The notes beneath the pieces are model-generated. The model did not search any database, had not been told where the DNA came from, and saw only the letters and a list, made by a program, of their open reading frames with translations. Source: an uncultured Oscillospiraceae bacterium (GTDB taxonomy: Bacteria > Bacillota > Clostridia > Oscillospirales > Oscillospiraceae). From it: a DNA stretch of 64,000 nt. Location: contig CAAEOT010000022.1 of assembly GCA_900757655.1 (NCBI GenBank), forward strand, positions 1-64,000. Direction: 5' to 3'. The position numbers and the translations under genes are program-made. Shown piece by piece: positions 15,262-23,683 of the stretch; positions within the stretch are counted from its first letter, which is position 1; each line of letters starts with the position of its first letter.

Positions 15262-15286
15262 GCGGCTGCCTCCTCCGGTGGAATGC

Positions 15287-15318
15287 AAAAACCGCCTTCA
15301 CGGGAGCGAAGGCGGTTT
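15287..15318 (-). terminator. Intrinsic terminator after ftsZ
   Basis: An 11-bp stem (AAACCGCCTTC / GAAGGCGGTTT, 8-nt loop) running into TTTTTGC on the minus strand, 18 bases after the ftsZ stop. It ends the division and cell-wall cluster. Confidence 0.85.
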
Positions 15319-15336
15319 GCGTCAAAAAATGTCGAA

Positions 15337-16506
15337 TTACTTGGAATTGAAGATCTTGAAGATGCTGTCAAACGGGTCTTCCTCCGCGGGGGCGGCCGCG
15401 TCCGCAGCCGGGGCAGCGGTCGGGGCCGGCGTCACCGGAGCGGTCGGGGCAGCCGGAGCGGCAGCCTTGGCAGCGGTGGAAGCGGCCGTGTAGAGACCGG
15501 CGGCGGGAGTCTGCGCCGGAGCGGCGGTCTGCTCGGCCTGCGCCTTGCCCGGCTCGTCGAAGCCGGTGGCAATGACGGACACGCGGATCTCGTCGTCGAG
15601 CGAAGGATCGAAGCTCGCGCCGAAGATGATGTTGGCGTCCGGGTGCGCAGCCTCCTGAACGAGGTTTGCGGCCGTCTCGACATCCTCCAGGCCCATATCC
15701 TCGGAGCCGGTGATGTTGATGAGCACGCCGCGCGCGCCGTTGATAGACGTCTCCATGAGCGGGCTCGCCACGGCCATGCGGGCGGCGTCCTCCGCCTTGC
15801 CCTTGCCGGCGGCGCGGCCAACGCCCATGTGGGCGAAGCCGGCGTCCTTCATGACGCAGGTGACATCCGCAAAGTCGAGATTGATGAAGCCGGTGTTCTT
15901 AATCAGGTCCGAGATGCTCACGACGGCCTGACGCAGGACATCATCCGCGATCTCGAAGGCGTTGGCCAGCGTGACCTTCTGGTCGGTGGCGAACTTCAGC
16001 CGGTCGTTCGGGATGATGAGCAGAGAGTCGACCTTGCCCAGCAGCTCGTTGATGCCGACCATAGCCTGATCCATGCGGCGCTTGCCCTCAAACTTGAAGG
16101 GCTTGGTGACGACGCCGACGGTCAGGATGCCGGCCTCGCGGGCGATGTCCGCGATCGTGGGTGCCGCGCCCGTGCCGGTGCCGCCGCCCATGCCGGCGGT
16201 GATGAAGACCATATCCGCATTCTCCAGGCTCTTGGCGATGTTGTTGCGGCTTTCCTCGGCGCTGCGCTTGCCGACATCGGGATCGCTGCCGGCGCCCTGA
16301 CCATGGGTCAGCTTCTCGCCGATCTGGATCTTCTGATCCGCGCTGGAGACGGCCAGAGCCTGCTTATCTGTATTGACAGCCACGTACTCAATTCCCTGAG
16401 TGCCGGACTTAACCATGCGGTTTACGACGTTGTTGCCGGCCCCGCCGACGCCAACGACTTTGATGGTGACGACATTTTCCGGACCGGACTCGGTAGCAAA
16501 GGACAT
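15337..16506 (-). CDS. ftsZ: Cell division protein FtsZ
   Basis: The tubulin-like GTPase that forms the Z-ring. The 389-residue form starts at MSFATESGPENVVTIKVVG, 8 bases after GGGAGG. GTP-binding parts: VVGVGGAGNN near 15-24 and the tubulin signature GGGTGTGAAP near 107-116. An Ala/Pro-rich linker (about 315-375) leads to the short acidic-hydrophobic tail DPFDSIFKIFNSK, the conserved partner-binding peptide. The same frame stays open to an ATG at 16614, which would add a 36-residue Lys/Asn-rich extension with a weaker RBS. No ftsA precedes it; ftsQ does. Confidence 0.97.
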   Translation of the reverse strand: MSFATESGPENVVTIKVVGVGGAGNNVVNRMVKSGTQGIEYVAVNTDKQALAVSSADQKIQIGEKLTHGQGAGSDPDVGKRSAEESRNNIAKSLENADMVFITAGMGGGTGTGAAPTIADIAREAGILTVGVVTKPFKFEGKRRMDQAMVGINELLGKVDSLLIIPNDRLKFATDQKVTLANAFEIADDVLRQAVVSISDLIKNTGFINLDFADVTCVMKDAGFAHMGVGRAAGKGKAEDAARMAVASPLMETSINGARGVLINITGSEDMGLEDVETAANLVQEAAHPDANIIFGASFDPSLDDEIRVSVIATGFDEPGKAQAEQTAAPAQTPAAGLYTAASTAAKAAAPAAPTAPVTPAPTAAPAADAAAPAEEDPFDSIFKIFNSK

Positions 16507-16658
16507 ATTCGGTTCCTCCCTGTTGTTTCTATTTGTATCGGCAGCCGGCGCGTGTGCGCTCTGAGAGCCGTTTTTTGGCGGGTTTCGCTTCTGTTTGTTC
16601 TTATTCTTTCCCATTTTATATCGTTTTCCTTATCAGGTCAATCTTTTTTTGTGAACAA

Positions 16659-17438
16659 TCAGCCGGGGCTGAAATGCGCGCGTTTGTCGATCGACAGGTC
16701 GATGGTGCCGGCGTCGCTGTCCGTGAGCTGGGAGACCGCGCTCTGCAGCATGCCGAATTTGTACTCGACATTTTCATTCGCGCCGAGGCGCACCGTGAAC
16801 CGTCCGTCATAGGTAAAGCCGGGGTTGGACGCATCCGACAGGTCGATGACCGTGACCTTGGACGCCATGTCGCGCGTGAGCAGCTGGCCAAGGATCGCCG
16901 CTAGATACGTGACCTTCGGCGCGTCGGCATCGCCGGCATTGAGCACCTCGCCGACCTTCGGTTCGACCGGCGTGATGCCGTCGACACGGGCAAGACCGGT
17001 CAGCTCGCTCTCCGTGACGGACTTGAGCAGCTTGCAGTTCTGGTCCACGACCCAGTAGCCGTCGTCCGCCTGCACATAGGCCATGGCGCTGCTCTCCTGG
17101 ATCGTGATCGTGACGCGGTTGGGCAGCGCGCGCGTGACCTTCGCTTTGTCCACATACGGCAGCTTGCTGAAGATACGGCTGGCAGCCGAGAAACGGTTGA
17201 TGAAAAACAGATTGTCGCCCGTGCCGATACCGGAGGCCTCGACGACCTCTTCGGCCGTGTAGATGGAGTTGCCCACCACCTCGACCTTGGCGACACGGAA
17301 AAATACGCTCATGCCCAGGACGAGCGCCGCGCAGATCAGCAGAAAGATCAGCGGCTGCAGCAGCGACCTGCCCCGGCCGCCGGACGGGCGGCGGGGTCGG
17401 CGCGCGCGGCGCGGCCCGGGCTGCTTCGATTGTTTCAT
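16659..17438 (-). CDS. ftsQ: Cell division protein FtsQ/DivIB
   Basis: Divisome protein that links early and late division proteins. The 259-residue bitopic protein has a basic, Pro/Arg-rich cytoplasmic N-terminus (1-25), a TM (about 27-47, LLQPLIFLLICAALVLGMSV), then the POTRA domain (FFRVAKVEVVGNSIYTAEEV) and the FtsQ beta-domain with PNRVTITIQES near 105. Start MKQSKQPGPRR follows AAGGAA. It lies 16 bases after murA, with the ftsZ region downstream. Confidence 0.92.
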   Translation of the reverse strand: MKQSKQPGPRRARRPRRPSGGRGRSLLQPLIFLLICAALVLGMSVFFRVAKVEVVGNSIYTAEEVVEASGIGTGDNLFFINRFSAASRIFSKLPYVDKAKVTRALPNRVTITIQESSAMAYVQADDGYWVVDQNCKLLKSVTESELTGLARVDGITPVEPKVGEVLNAGDADAPKVTYLAAILGQLLTRDMASKVTVIDLSDASNPGFTYDGRFTVRLGANENVEYKFGMLQSAVSQLTDSDAGTIDLSIDKRAHFSPG

Positions 17439-17454
17439 AGGCAGGTGATTCCTT

Positions 17455-18714
17455 TCACTGCGGCGCCACGCAGCGCACGTCGGCCCCAAGCGCCGACAGG
17501 CACGCATCGAAGCGGTCATAGCCGCGGTTGATATAGCCGTTGTCGAGAATCTCGGTCTCGCCCTCGGCAGAGAGGCCGGCCACGATCATGGCCGCGCCGC
17601 CGCGCAGGTCGCTGGCCGTGAGCGGTGCGCCGGTGAGCCGGTCGACGCCGGTGACATACGCCACGCGTCCCTCGATGCTGACGGCTGCGCCCAGACGCCG
17701 AAATTCCTCGGCATGACGATAACGGTTGGTGAAGATGTTTTCGGTGAACACCGTGGTGCCCTTTGCCTTCAGGCAGGCCGCCATGAGCGGCGGCTGCGCA
17801 TCCGTGGGAAAGCCCGGATACGGCTGCGTGACAACCGGCCGCGGCGCCGTAAGCCGCCCGGTGGATGTCAGGCGCACGGTGGACGCCGTTTTGATTATAG
17901 CACACCCCGCTTCGGAAAGCGAGTCCAGAACGGTCAAAAAGTGGTCCGGATCAACGCCCTGCAGCTCCAGATCACCGCCGCACGCGGCTCCGGCGCACAA
18001 AATCGTCGCCGCGACGATGCGGTCCGGCATGATCGTGTGCTCCACAAATGGCTGCGGCCGGAAACCGCCGACCGTGACCGTTGAGGTGCCGGCGCCGGAA
18101 ATGCGCGCGCCCAGCTTGCGCAGGTAGCACTGCAGGTCGAGGATCTCCGGCTCGCGCGCGGCGTTGCAGATGACCGTCTCCCCCGCCGCCGCGCAGGCGG
18201 CCAGCATAGCGTTTTCCGTCGCACCAACGCTCGGAAACGGCAGCAGGATGCGCCGTCCCTTCAGATCGTGCGCGCTGCAGACAATGTCCCCGCCGCGCTC
18301 CGTGACCTCCGCACCGAGCGCGCGCAATGCGTCGAGGTGCAGATTCACCGGCCGCGGGCCGAGCTCGCACCCGCCCGGCATGGACAGGCTTGCCGTCCCG
18401 AAGCGCGTGAGGATCGCGCCGAGAAAAATGACCGAGGAGCGCAGCTCCCGCATAAGATCGTGCGGGATAAAGTCGCGGTTCATACCGCGCGAGTCGATGC
18501 GCACCGTGTCCCCGTCGCGCTCCGCCGTGCAGCCGAGATGGCGCAGGATGCGCAGCGTGATCGTCACGTCCTTCAGGTCGGGCACGTTGTGCAGAACCGT
18601 CTCACTGCCGGCGAGTACGGATGCCGCCATGATCGGCAGCACCGCATTCTTGGCACCCTGCACCCGGGTGCTCCCGGTCAGTCTGTTTCCGCCGTAAATG
18701 TGCCATATGCTCAT
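17455..18714 (-). CDS. murA: UDP-N-acetylglucosamine 1-carboxyvinyltransferase MurA
   Basis: First committed step of peptidoglycan synthesis: transfers enolpyruvate from PEP to UDP-GlcNAc. The 419-residue protein has the substrate-binding Lys-Asn in QGAKNAVLP (about 18-26) and the fosfomycin-sensitive Cys in PGGCELGPRPVNLHLDAL (about 110-127). The catalytic Asp region GFPTDAQPP lies near 300. Start MSIWHIYGGN follows GGAGG by 7 bases. Its place between murG and ftsQ makes it part of the dcw cluster. Confidence 0.97.
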   Translation of the reverse strand: MSIWHIYGGNRLTGSTRVQGAKNAVLPIMAASVLAGSETVLHNVPDLKDVTITLRILRHLGCTAERDGDTVRIDSRGMNRDFIPHDLMRELRSSVIFLGAILTRFGTASLSMPGGCELGPRPVNLHLDALRALGAEVTERGGDIVCSAHDLKGRRILLPFPSVGATENAMLAACAAAGETVICNAAREPEILDLQCYLRKLGARISGAGTSTVTVGGFRPQPFVEHTIMPDRIVAATILCAGAACGGDLELQGVDPDHFLTVLDSLSEAGCAIIKTASTVRLTSTGRLTAPRPVVTQPYPGFPTDAQPPLMAACLKAKGTTVFTENIFTNRYRHAEEFRRLGAAVSIEGRVAYVTGVDRLTGAPLTASDLRGGAAMIVAGLSAEGETEILDNGYINRGYDRFDACLSALGADVRCVAPQ

Positions 18715-18770
18715 AATCTTTCCTCCGCACAGCAAATTCATGCCATCCTATGCAGAGAAACGCGAGATTG

Positions 18771-19907
18771 TCATTTTCCGTGCCGGTCGGCCAGCTTCAG
18801 CACCAGATCGGCAATGCGCTCGGCAGCGTCGGCAGTGCCGGCGGCGCGCATGTTCTCCGCCATCTGCGCAAGCTGCGCGGGGTCCGAAAGCAGGTCGCTG
18901 ACGAGGTTATACAGATCATCCGCCGTGAACGCGCCCTCGAGCAGCACCTTGGCCCCGCCGGCGTGCTCGAGCACGCGCGCGTTTCGTTCCTGGTGGTTGT
19001 TCGTGACGTTCGGCGACGGGATGAGGATCGCGGGCTTGCCGATGCACGTGAGCTCCGCGAGCGTGGACGCGCCCGCGCGGCAGAGCACGAGATCCGCCGC
19101 GTCCATCACGAGCGGCATGTCGTAAATATACGGCCGCACGTCCATACCGTGCGCGGCGAGGTCGGCCGGGCACTTTTCGAGCAGGGCCGTGTGCATCTTC
19201 TCATAGCCGTTGCGCCCGGCCGAATGGATGAGCGCAAACGGTGCGTCCGTGACGGCGGCGCGCGTGATGAACGCCGTCATGACCTCGTTCATGTACGATG
19301 CGCCGAGCGAGCCCCAGACCGACACGACCAGCGGCTTGTCCGGGTCGAGTCCGAGCTGGCGCTTGGCCTCCGCCTTGGAGCAGGCCGTGAACGCGCCGCG
19401 CACCGGCGTGCCGGTGACGACGACCTTTTCCTGCTCGCTGTAGTGCTGCTTGCTCTCCTCGAAGCCGACGAGAATGCGGTCGACCGCGCCGGCAAGCATC
19501 TTCGTCGTCAGGCCGGGCACGGCGTTGGATTCATGCACGATGGTCGGGATACCGAGCTGCGCCGCTGCCTTGAGCACGGGGTAGCAGACATAGCCGCCGG
19601 TGCCGATGGCGATGTCGGGCTGAAAGTCCTCGATGATCTTGCGCGCGTCTTTCGTCGCCTGCCGCGCATTGTGCAGCGAGCGGAAGTTATACGCGATCTC
19701 CGATGGCTTGAGGCTGCGGTGGATGTTCGTGACCTCCACGGTCACGATGTCGTAGCCCGCGCGCGGGACGAGGTCCGTCTCCATCTTGCCGTTGGCGCCG
19801 ACGAAGAGGATGCCGCAGTCGGGCATCCGGTCGCGCAGGATGCCCGCAACCGCGAGCGCGGGGTTGATGTGGCCTGCGGTGCCGCCGCAGGTAAAGAGAA
19901 AGTTCAT
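18771..19907 (-). CDS. murG: UDP-GlcNAc:lipid I N-acetylglucosaminyltransferase MurG
   Basis: Converts lipid I to lipid II at the inner face of the membrane. The 378-residue GT28 enzyme has the glycine loops FTCGGTAGHINPALA at 4-18 and IGTGGYVCYPVLKAA near 95, and the C-terminal donor-binding pattern LVLCRAGASTLAELTCIGKPAILIP near 265-290. Start MNFLFTCGG follows GGGAGG. It lies between ftsW and murA. Confidence 0.97.
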   Translation of the reverse strand: MNFLFTCGGTAGHINPALAVAGILRDRMPDCGILFVGANGKMETDLVPRAGYDIVTVEVTNIHRSLKPSEIAYNFRSLHNARQATKDARKIIEDFQPDIAIGTGGYVCYPVLKAAAQLGIPTIVHESNAVPGLTTKMLAGAVDRILVGFEESKQHYSEQEKVVVTGTPVRGAFTACSKAEAKRQLGLDPDKPLVVSVWGSLGASYMNEVMTAFITRAAVTDAPFALIHSAGRNGYEKMHTALLEKCPADLAAHGMDVRPYIYDMPLVMDAADLVLCRAGASTLAELTCIGKPAILIPSPNVTNNHQERNARVLEHAGGAKVLLEGAFTADDLYNLVSDLLSDPAQLAQMAENMRAAGTADAAERIADLVLKLADRHGK

Positions 19908-19999
19908 AGCAATGCCTCCCAGGATCAAAAAAGCGGAAATCTGGCAGTCCGCGCCGAAGGCCGCCGCGGGCTGCCGGATATACTTTACAAAGTCAGATA

Positions 20000-21160
20000 C
20001 TAGCGCGCTTTTTTCGTCGGAATGTCGCGCGATATGCTCAGAATAATGCCCATTTCACCGAGCTGCATGAGCAGCGCCGTGCCGCCATAGCTGAAAAACG
20101 GCAGCGAAATGCCCGTACAAGGGATGAGGTTCGTGACGACCGCGATGTTCAAAAACACCTGGATCGACAGCAGCGTCGTGATGCCGACGCCGACGAGGAA
20201 GCTGTAGCGGTCGGGCGAATGCGCGGCGATCCAGTAGCCGCGGCAGATGAGCAGCGCAAACAGGATCAGGATCGCGATGGCGCCGACATAGCCAAGCTCC
20301 TCACAGACGATGGAAAAGATGTAGTCATTGTGCTCCTCCGGCAGGTAGAGGTATTTCTGCCGGCTCTGCCCGAGACCGAGCCCGAGAAAACCGCCCGAAC
20401 CGATGGAATACAGCGACTGCACGATCTGATAGCCGGCAGCGCTCGTATCGGCAAACGGGTCGCGCCACGACACGATGCGCTTGTGCACATAGGGCACGAA
20501 CTTACCCGCGATCAGCAGCAGCGCGCCCGCGCCGCCCATACCGATGAGCAGGTATGAGAGCTTGATGCCGCCGACAAACATCATCACAATCGCCAGCGCC
20601 ATGATGATGATCGACGCCGACAGATGCGGCTCGAGCATGAGCAGGATGACGATGCCGCCGGTGATGACCATGAACGGCACGACGCCGTAGCGGATCGTCT
20701 GCATCTGGTCTTTGTATGTGCAGATCATGCTCGAGAAAAACAGCACGACCGCGATCTTTGCGATCTCCGACGGCTGAAACGTCGTAAAGCCGAGACTCAG
20801 CCACCGGCGCGCGCCGCCGCCGACCACACCGATGTGCGGAATCCAGACGATGGCGAGCAGGAAAATACTCACACCCAAAAGCAGCAGCGACCAGCGGCGG
20901 TACGTCGCCATGCGCACGCGGGAAAACAGGATCATACCCACGACGCCGGCAACGGCGAAGCCCGCCTGGCGGATAAAGTAATACGCAGGATTCTTGCCCT
21001 GCGCATACGCACGGGCAAAACTCGACGAGAGCACCATGATGACGCCGATCGTCAGCAGCAGCAGCGTGAGCACGAAAAACGGCAGGTCGAAGCTGCCGCG
21101 CTTCGGCCCGTCGGCCGCTTTCACATGGCGCGCAGGAAGTCTCAGATCGGAAATATTCAT
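20000..21160 (-). CDS. ftsW: SEDS peptidoglycan polymerase FtsW/SpoVE
   Basis: A 386-residue multi-pass SEDS-family glycosyltransferase, with about ten TMs, that polymerises lipid II together with a class B PBP. Family patterns: GGARRWLSLGFTTFQPSEIAK near 115, WRDPFADTSAAGYQIVQSLY near 245 (with the catalytic-site Asp), and the GISLPFFSYGGTALL signature near 355. Start MNISDLRLPAR follows GGGAGG. Its cognate PBP is most likely the spoVD-type gene in the same cluster. FtsW and SpoVE cannot be told apart from sequence alone. Confidence 0.95.
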   Translation of the reverse strand: MNISDLRLPARHVKAADGPKRGSFDLPFFVLTLLLLTIGVIMVLSSSFARAYAQGKNPAYYFIRQAGFAVAGVVGMILFSRVRMATYRRWSLLLLGVSIFLLAIVWIPHIGVVGGGARRWLSLGFTTFQPSEIAKIAVVLFFSSMICTYKDQMQTIRYGVVPFMVITGGIVILLMLEPHLSASIIIMALAIVMMFVGGIKLSYLLIGMGGAGALLLIAGKFVPYVHKRIVSWRDPFADTSAAGYQIVQSLYSIGSGGFLGLGLGQSRQKYLYLPEEHNDYIFSIVCEELGYVGAIAILILFALLICRGYWIAAHSPDRYSFLVGVGITTLLSIQVFLNIAVVTNLIPCTGISLPFFSYGGTALLMQLGEMGIILSISRDIPTKKAR

Positions 21161-21191
21161 GCAAGCACCTCCCTGCACTGCGGCGCGCACC

Positions 21192-22208
21192 TCACACGCC
21201 GAAGCGGTGGAACACGCCGATAAACGACAAAACTGCAAACAGCACCGTCACGCCGGCAAACAGCGCCACGATCTGTGTTTCTTTCCACTTGTGGCCCGTC
21301 CAGCCGCCCATCTCGAGATGATGGTGGAACGGGGACATCTTGAACACGCGCTTGCCGTGCGTGAGCTTGAAGTAGCCGACCTGGATGATGTCCGACAGGG
21401 CCTCGATGATGTACATGATGCCGAGTGTCACAAGGATGAGCGGCATATCGTAGGCAAAGGCCAGCGCCGCGACCGCGCCGCCGAGAAAGAGCGATCCCGT
21501 GTCGCCCATGAACACCTTCGCCGGGTGGAAGTTATAGATCAAAAAGCCCAGCAGACCGCCGGCAATGCCGGAGGCGAACACGCCGAGGGACAAAAAACGC
21601 TCGCCCCAGAGGATGGAGATGACGGCAAAGAAGATGCACACCGGCATCGTCGTGCTCGCGGCGAGGCCGTCCACACCGTCGGTGAGGTTCACGGAGTTGA
21701 CCGTACCGACGATGACGAAGGCCGCAAAGATGACATACAGCGGCTCGGAGATCGGCACCGTCTTGTTCCAGAACGGGATGTACAGGCTGTCGAGCGCGAC
21801 ATAGCCGAAGCGGCGCATGAGGAAAATGAACGCCACGGCCGCCGCCAGCTGCAGCAGCAGCTTCTTGCCGGCCGTCAGGCCGAGGTTCTGCTTTTTCTTG
21901 AGCTTTTCATAATCGTCCAGAAAGCCGATCGCGCCGAACACGAGCGCGAACGCCAGACAAAACAGGTGGCCGTATTCGCCCTCGGCCATGCATTCAAAAC
22001 CGACCGACAGGCACACGACCGCGATCGCGGCGATGAACATCAGCCCGCCCATGGTGGGCGTGCCCTGCTTGGACATGTGCCACGTGGGGCCGTTTTCCTT
22101 GATGCTCTGGCCCGCCTTGATGCGTTTGAGATACGGGACCAGGAAAAATCCGACGACGGCCGACACCGCAAACGCGATGACGAACGCCAATATCAGCTTC
22201 AGTGTCAT
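21192..22208 (-). CDS. mraY: Phospho-N-acetylmuramoyl-pentapeptide transferase MraY
   Basis: Transfers phospho-MurNAc-pentapeptide to undecaprenyl phosphate to form lipid I. The 338-residue protein has about ten TMs. Signatures: GTPTMGGLMF near 49, NSVNLTDGVDGLA near 170-182 with catalytic Asp residues, and PFHHHLEMGGW near 293. The ATG overlaps the murE stop as ATGA. No murF or murD flanks it, unlike the common order. Confidence 0.97.
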   Translation of the reverse strand: MTLKLILAFVIAFAVSAVVGFFLVPYLKRIKAGQSIKENGPTWHMSKQGTPTMGGLMFIAAIAVVCLSVGFECMAEGEYGHLFCLAFALVFGAIGFLDDYEKLKKKQNLGLTAGKKLLLQLAAAVAFIFLMRRFGYVALDSLYIPFWNKTVPISEPLYVIFAAFVIVGTVNSVNLTDGVDGLAASTTMPVCIFFAVISILWGERFLSLGVFASGIAGGLLGFLIYNFHPAKVFMGDTGSLFLGGAVAALAFAYDMPLILVTLGIMYIIEALSDIIQVGYFKLTHGKRVFKMSPFHHHLEMGGWTGHKWKETQIVALFAGVTVLFAVLSFIGVFHRFGV

Positions 22209-23662
22209 TTCTCTCTCTTCCTCTTCTCGAGTATTTCGGCAACGATCTCGCGCTCGTCCATGTGCACTTTCGTCTTGCCGATGATCTGGTAATCCTCATG
22301 CCCCTTGCCGCAAAGGATGATGACATCGCCGGGGCAATGGTTCTCGATCGCGTAGGCGATGGCCTCGCGCCGGTCGGGCCGCACGACATAGGGCGTGCGC
22401 GTCTCCTTGAGGCCGGGGAGGATGTCGGCGATGATCGCCTCCGGGTCCTCCGTGCGCGGGTTGTCGCTCGTGACGATGACAAAGTCCGCCTTCTGACCCG
22501 CGATGCGGCCCATCTTCGGGCGCTTGCCGCGATCCCGGTCGCCGCCGCAGCCAAAGAGGAATACGAGCCGCGCGGGCGCGAACTCGCGCACCGTCGTGAG
22601 GATGTTGTCGATGGCGTCGGGCGTGACGGCATAGTCGATGAGAATGGTGTAATCCCCGTCGGTCTCGAGCACCTCGGCGCGGCCCTTGACGGGCTTTGCC
22701 GTGTCGAGCGCGGCCGAGCAGTCGTCGAGCGATATGCCGAGCGCGCAGGCGCAGGCAATGACGCTCAGCGCATTGTAGACCGAGAACATGCCGGGGATGC
22801 CGAGGCGCATGCGCGCGATCGCATCGCCGTGCATCGCGACAAAGCGCACGCCGGACGCGCTCAGGCGGATGTCCTTGGCCACGAGGTCGGCGTCGTTGCG
22901 CTTGGCCGAGTACGTGTGCATCGGGCATTTGGCGCGCTCGAGCATGACGTGCGCCCACTCGTCATCGGCGTTGACGATGCCGACATCGCTCTGCGCGAAC
23001 AGCAACGCCTTGGCCTCGGCGTAGGCCTCCATGGTCTTGTGGAAGTCCAGATGGTCCTGTGACAGGTTCGTGAAGATGCCCACCCGGAAGCGGATGCCCT
23101 CCACACGGTGCAGCACCAGCGAGTGGGACGACACCTCCATGACTGCGTGCGTGCAGCCGGCATCGGCCATCCGGCGCAGGAGCTTTTGCAGCTCATAGGC
23201 GTCGGGTGTGGTGTGCTCGGTGTGCAGCACCTCATCGCCGATGATGTTCGCATTCGTGCCGATGAGGCCGACCTTCGTGTGCAGGCACTGCTCGAGCATG
23301 TGCTTGATAAGCGTGGTGACGGTGGTCTTGCCGTTCGTGCCGGTCACGCCGATCATGGTCAGCTCGCGCGACGGGTTATCGAAAAATTCGCAACAGATGC
23401 GCGAGAGCGCAAGGCGGCTGTCAGCCACGAGGATATACGGGATATCGACCTCCGGCCGCTTCTGGCAGAGCACGACGGCGGCGCCGCGCTCGACGGCAGC
23501 GCCGATGAATCGATGCCCGTCGGACTCATACCCGCAGACGGCGGCAAACAGGTCGCCGGGCTGCGTGGTGCGCGAGTCAAAGCTGATATCCCGGATGTCC
23601 AGCTCCGGATCGGCGGTGCATGCGCGCACGTTTAGAACGGACAGCAGTCGCTTGAGTTTCAT
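22205..23662 (-). CDS. murE: UDP-MurNAc-tripeptide synthetase MurE, meso-DAP adding
   Basis: Adds the third stem-peptide residue to UDP-MurNAc-dipeptide. The 485-residue Mur ligase has ATP-binding GVTGTNGKTTVTTLIK near 110 and the carbamylated-lysine region in the middle domain. The substrate motif DNPR in TSDNPRTEDPEAI near 402-414 indicates meso-diaminopimelate and not lysine. It lies 21 bases after the PBP gene and overlaps mraY by 4 bases. Confidence 0.97.
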   Translation of the reverse strand: MKLKRLLSVLNVRACTADPELDIRDISFDSRTTQPGDLFAAVCGYESDGHRFIGAAVERGAAVVLCQKRPEVDIPYILVADSRLALSRICCEFFDNPSRELTMIGVTGTNGKTTVTTLIKHMLEQCLHTKVGLIGTNANIIGDEVLHTEHTTPDAYELQKLLRRMADAGCTHAVMEVSSHSLVLHRVEGIRFRVGIFTNLSQDHLDFHKTMEAYAEAKALLFAQSDVGIVNADDEWAHVMLERAKCPMHTYSAKRNDADLVAKDIRLSASGVRFVAMHGDAIARMRLGIPGMFSVYNALSVIACACALGISLDDCSAALDTAKPVKGRAEVLETDGDYTILIDYAVTPDAIDNILTTVREFAPARLVFLFGCGGDRDRGKRPKMGRIAGQKADFVIVTSDNPRTEDPEAIIADILPGLKETRTPYVVRPDRREAIAYAIENHCPGDVIILCGKGHEDYQIIGKTKVHMDEREIVAEILEKRKREK

Positions 23663-23683
23663 AAAGGGTACCTCCGTTGTTCG

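Noticed and set aside
14656..16812. A plus-strand open frame of 718 codons opposite yihY, ftsZ and ftsQ
   Set aside because: Antisense shadow of clearly identified genes; composition and low complexity are unlike a real protein.
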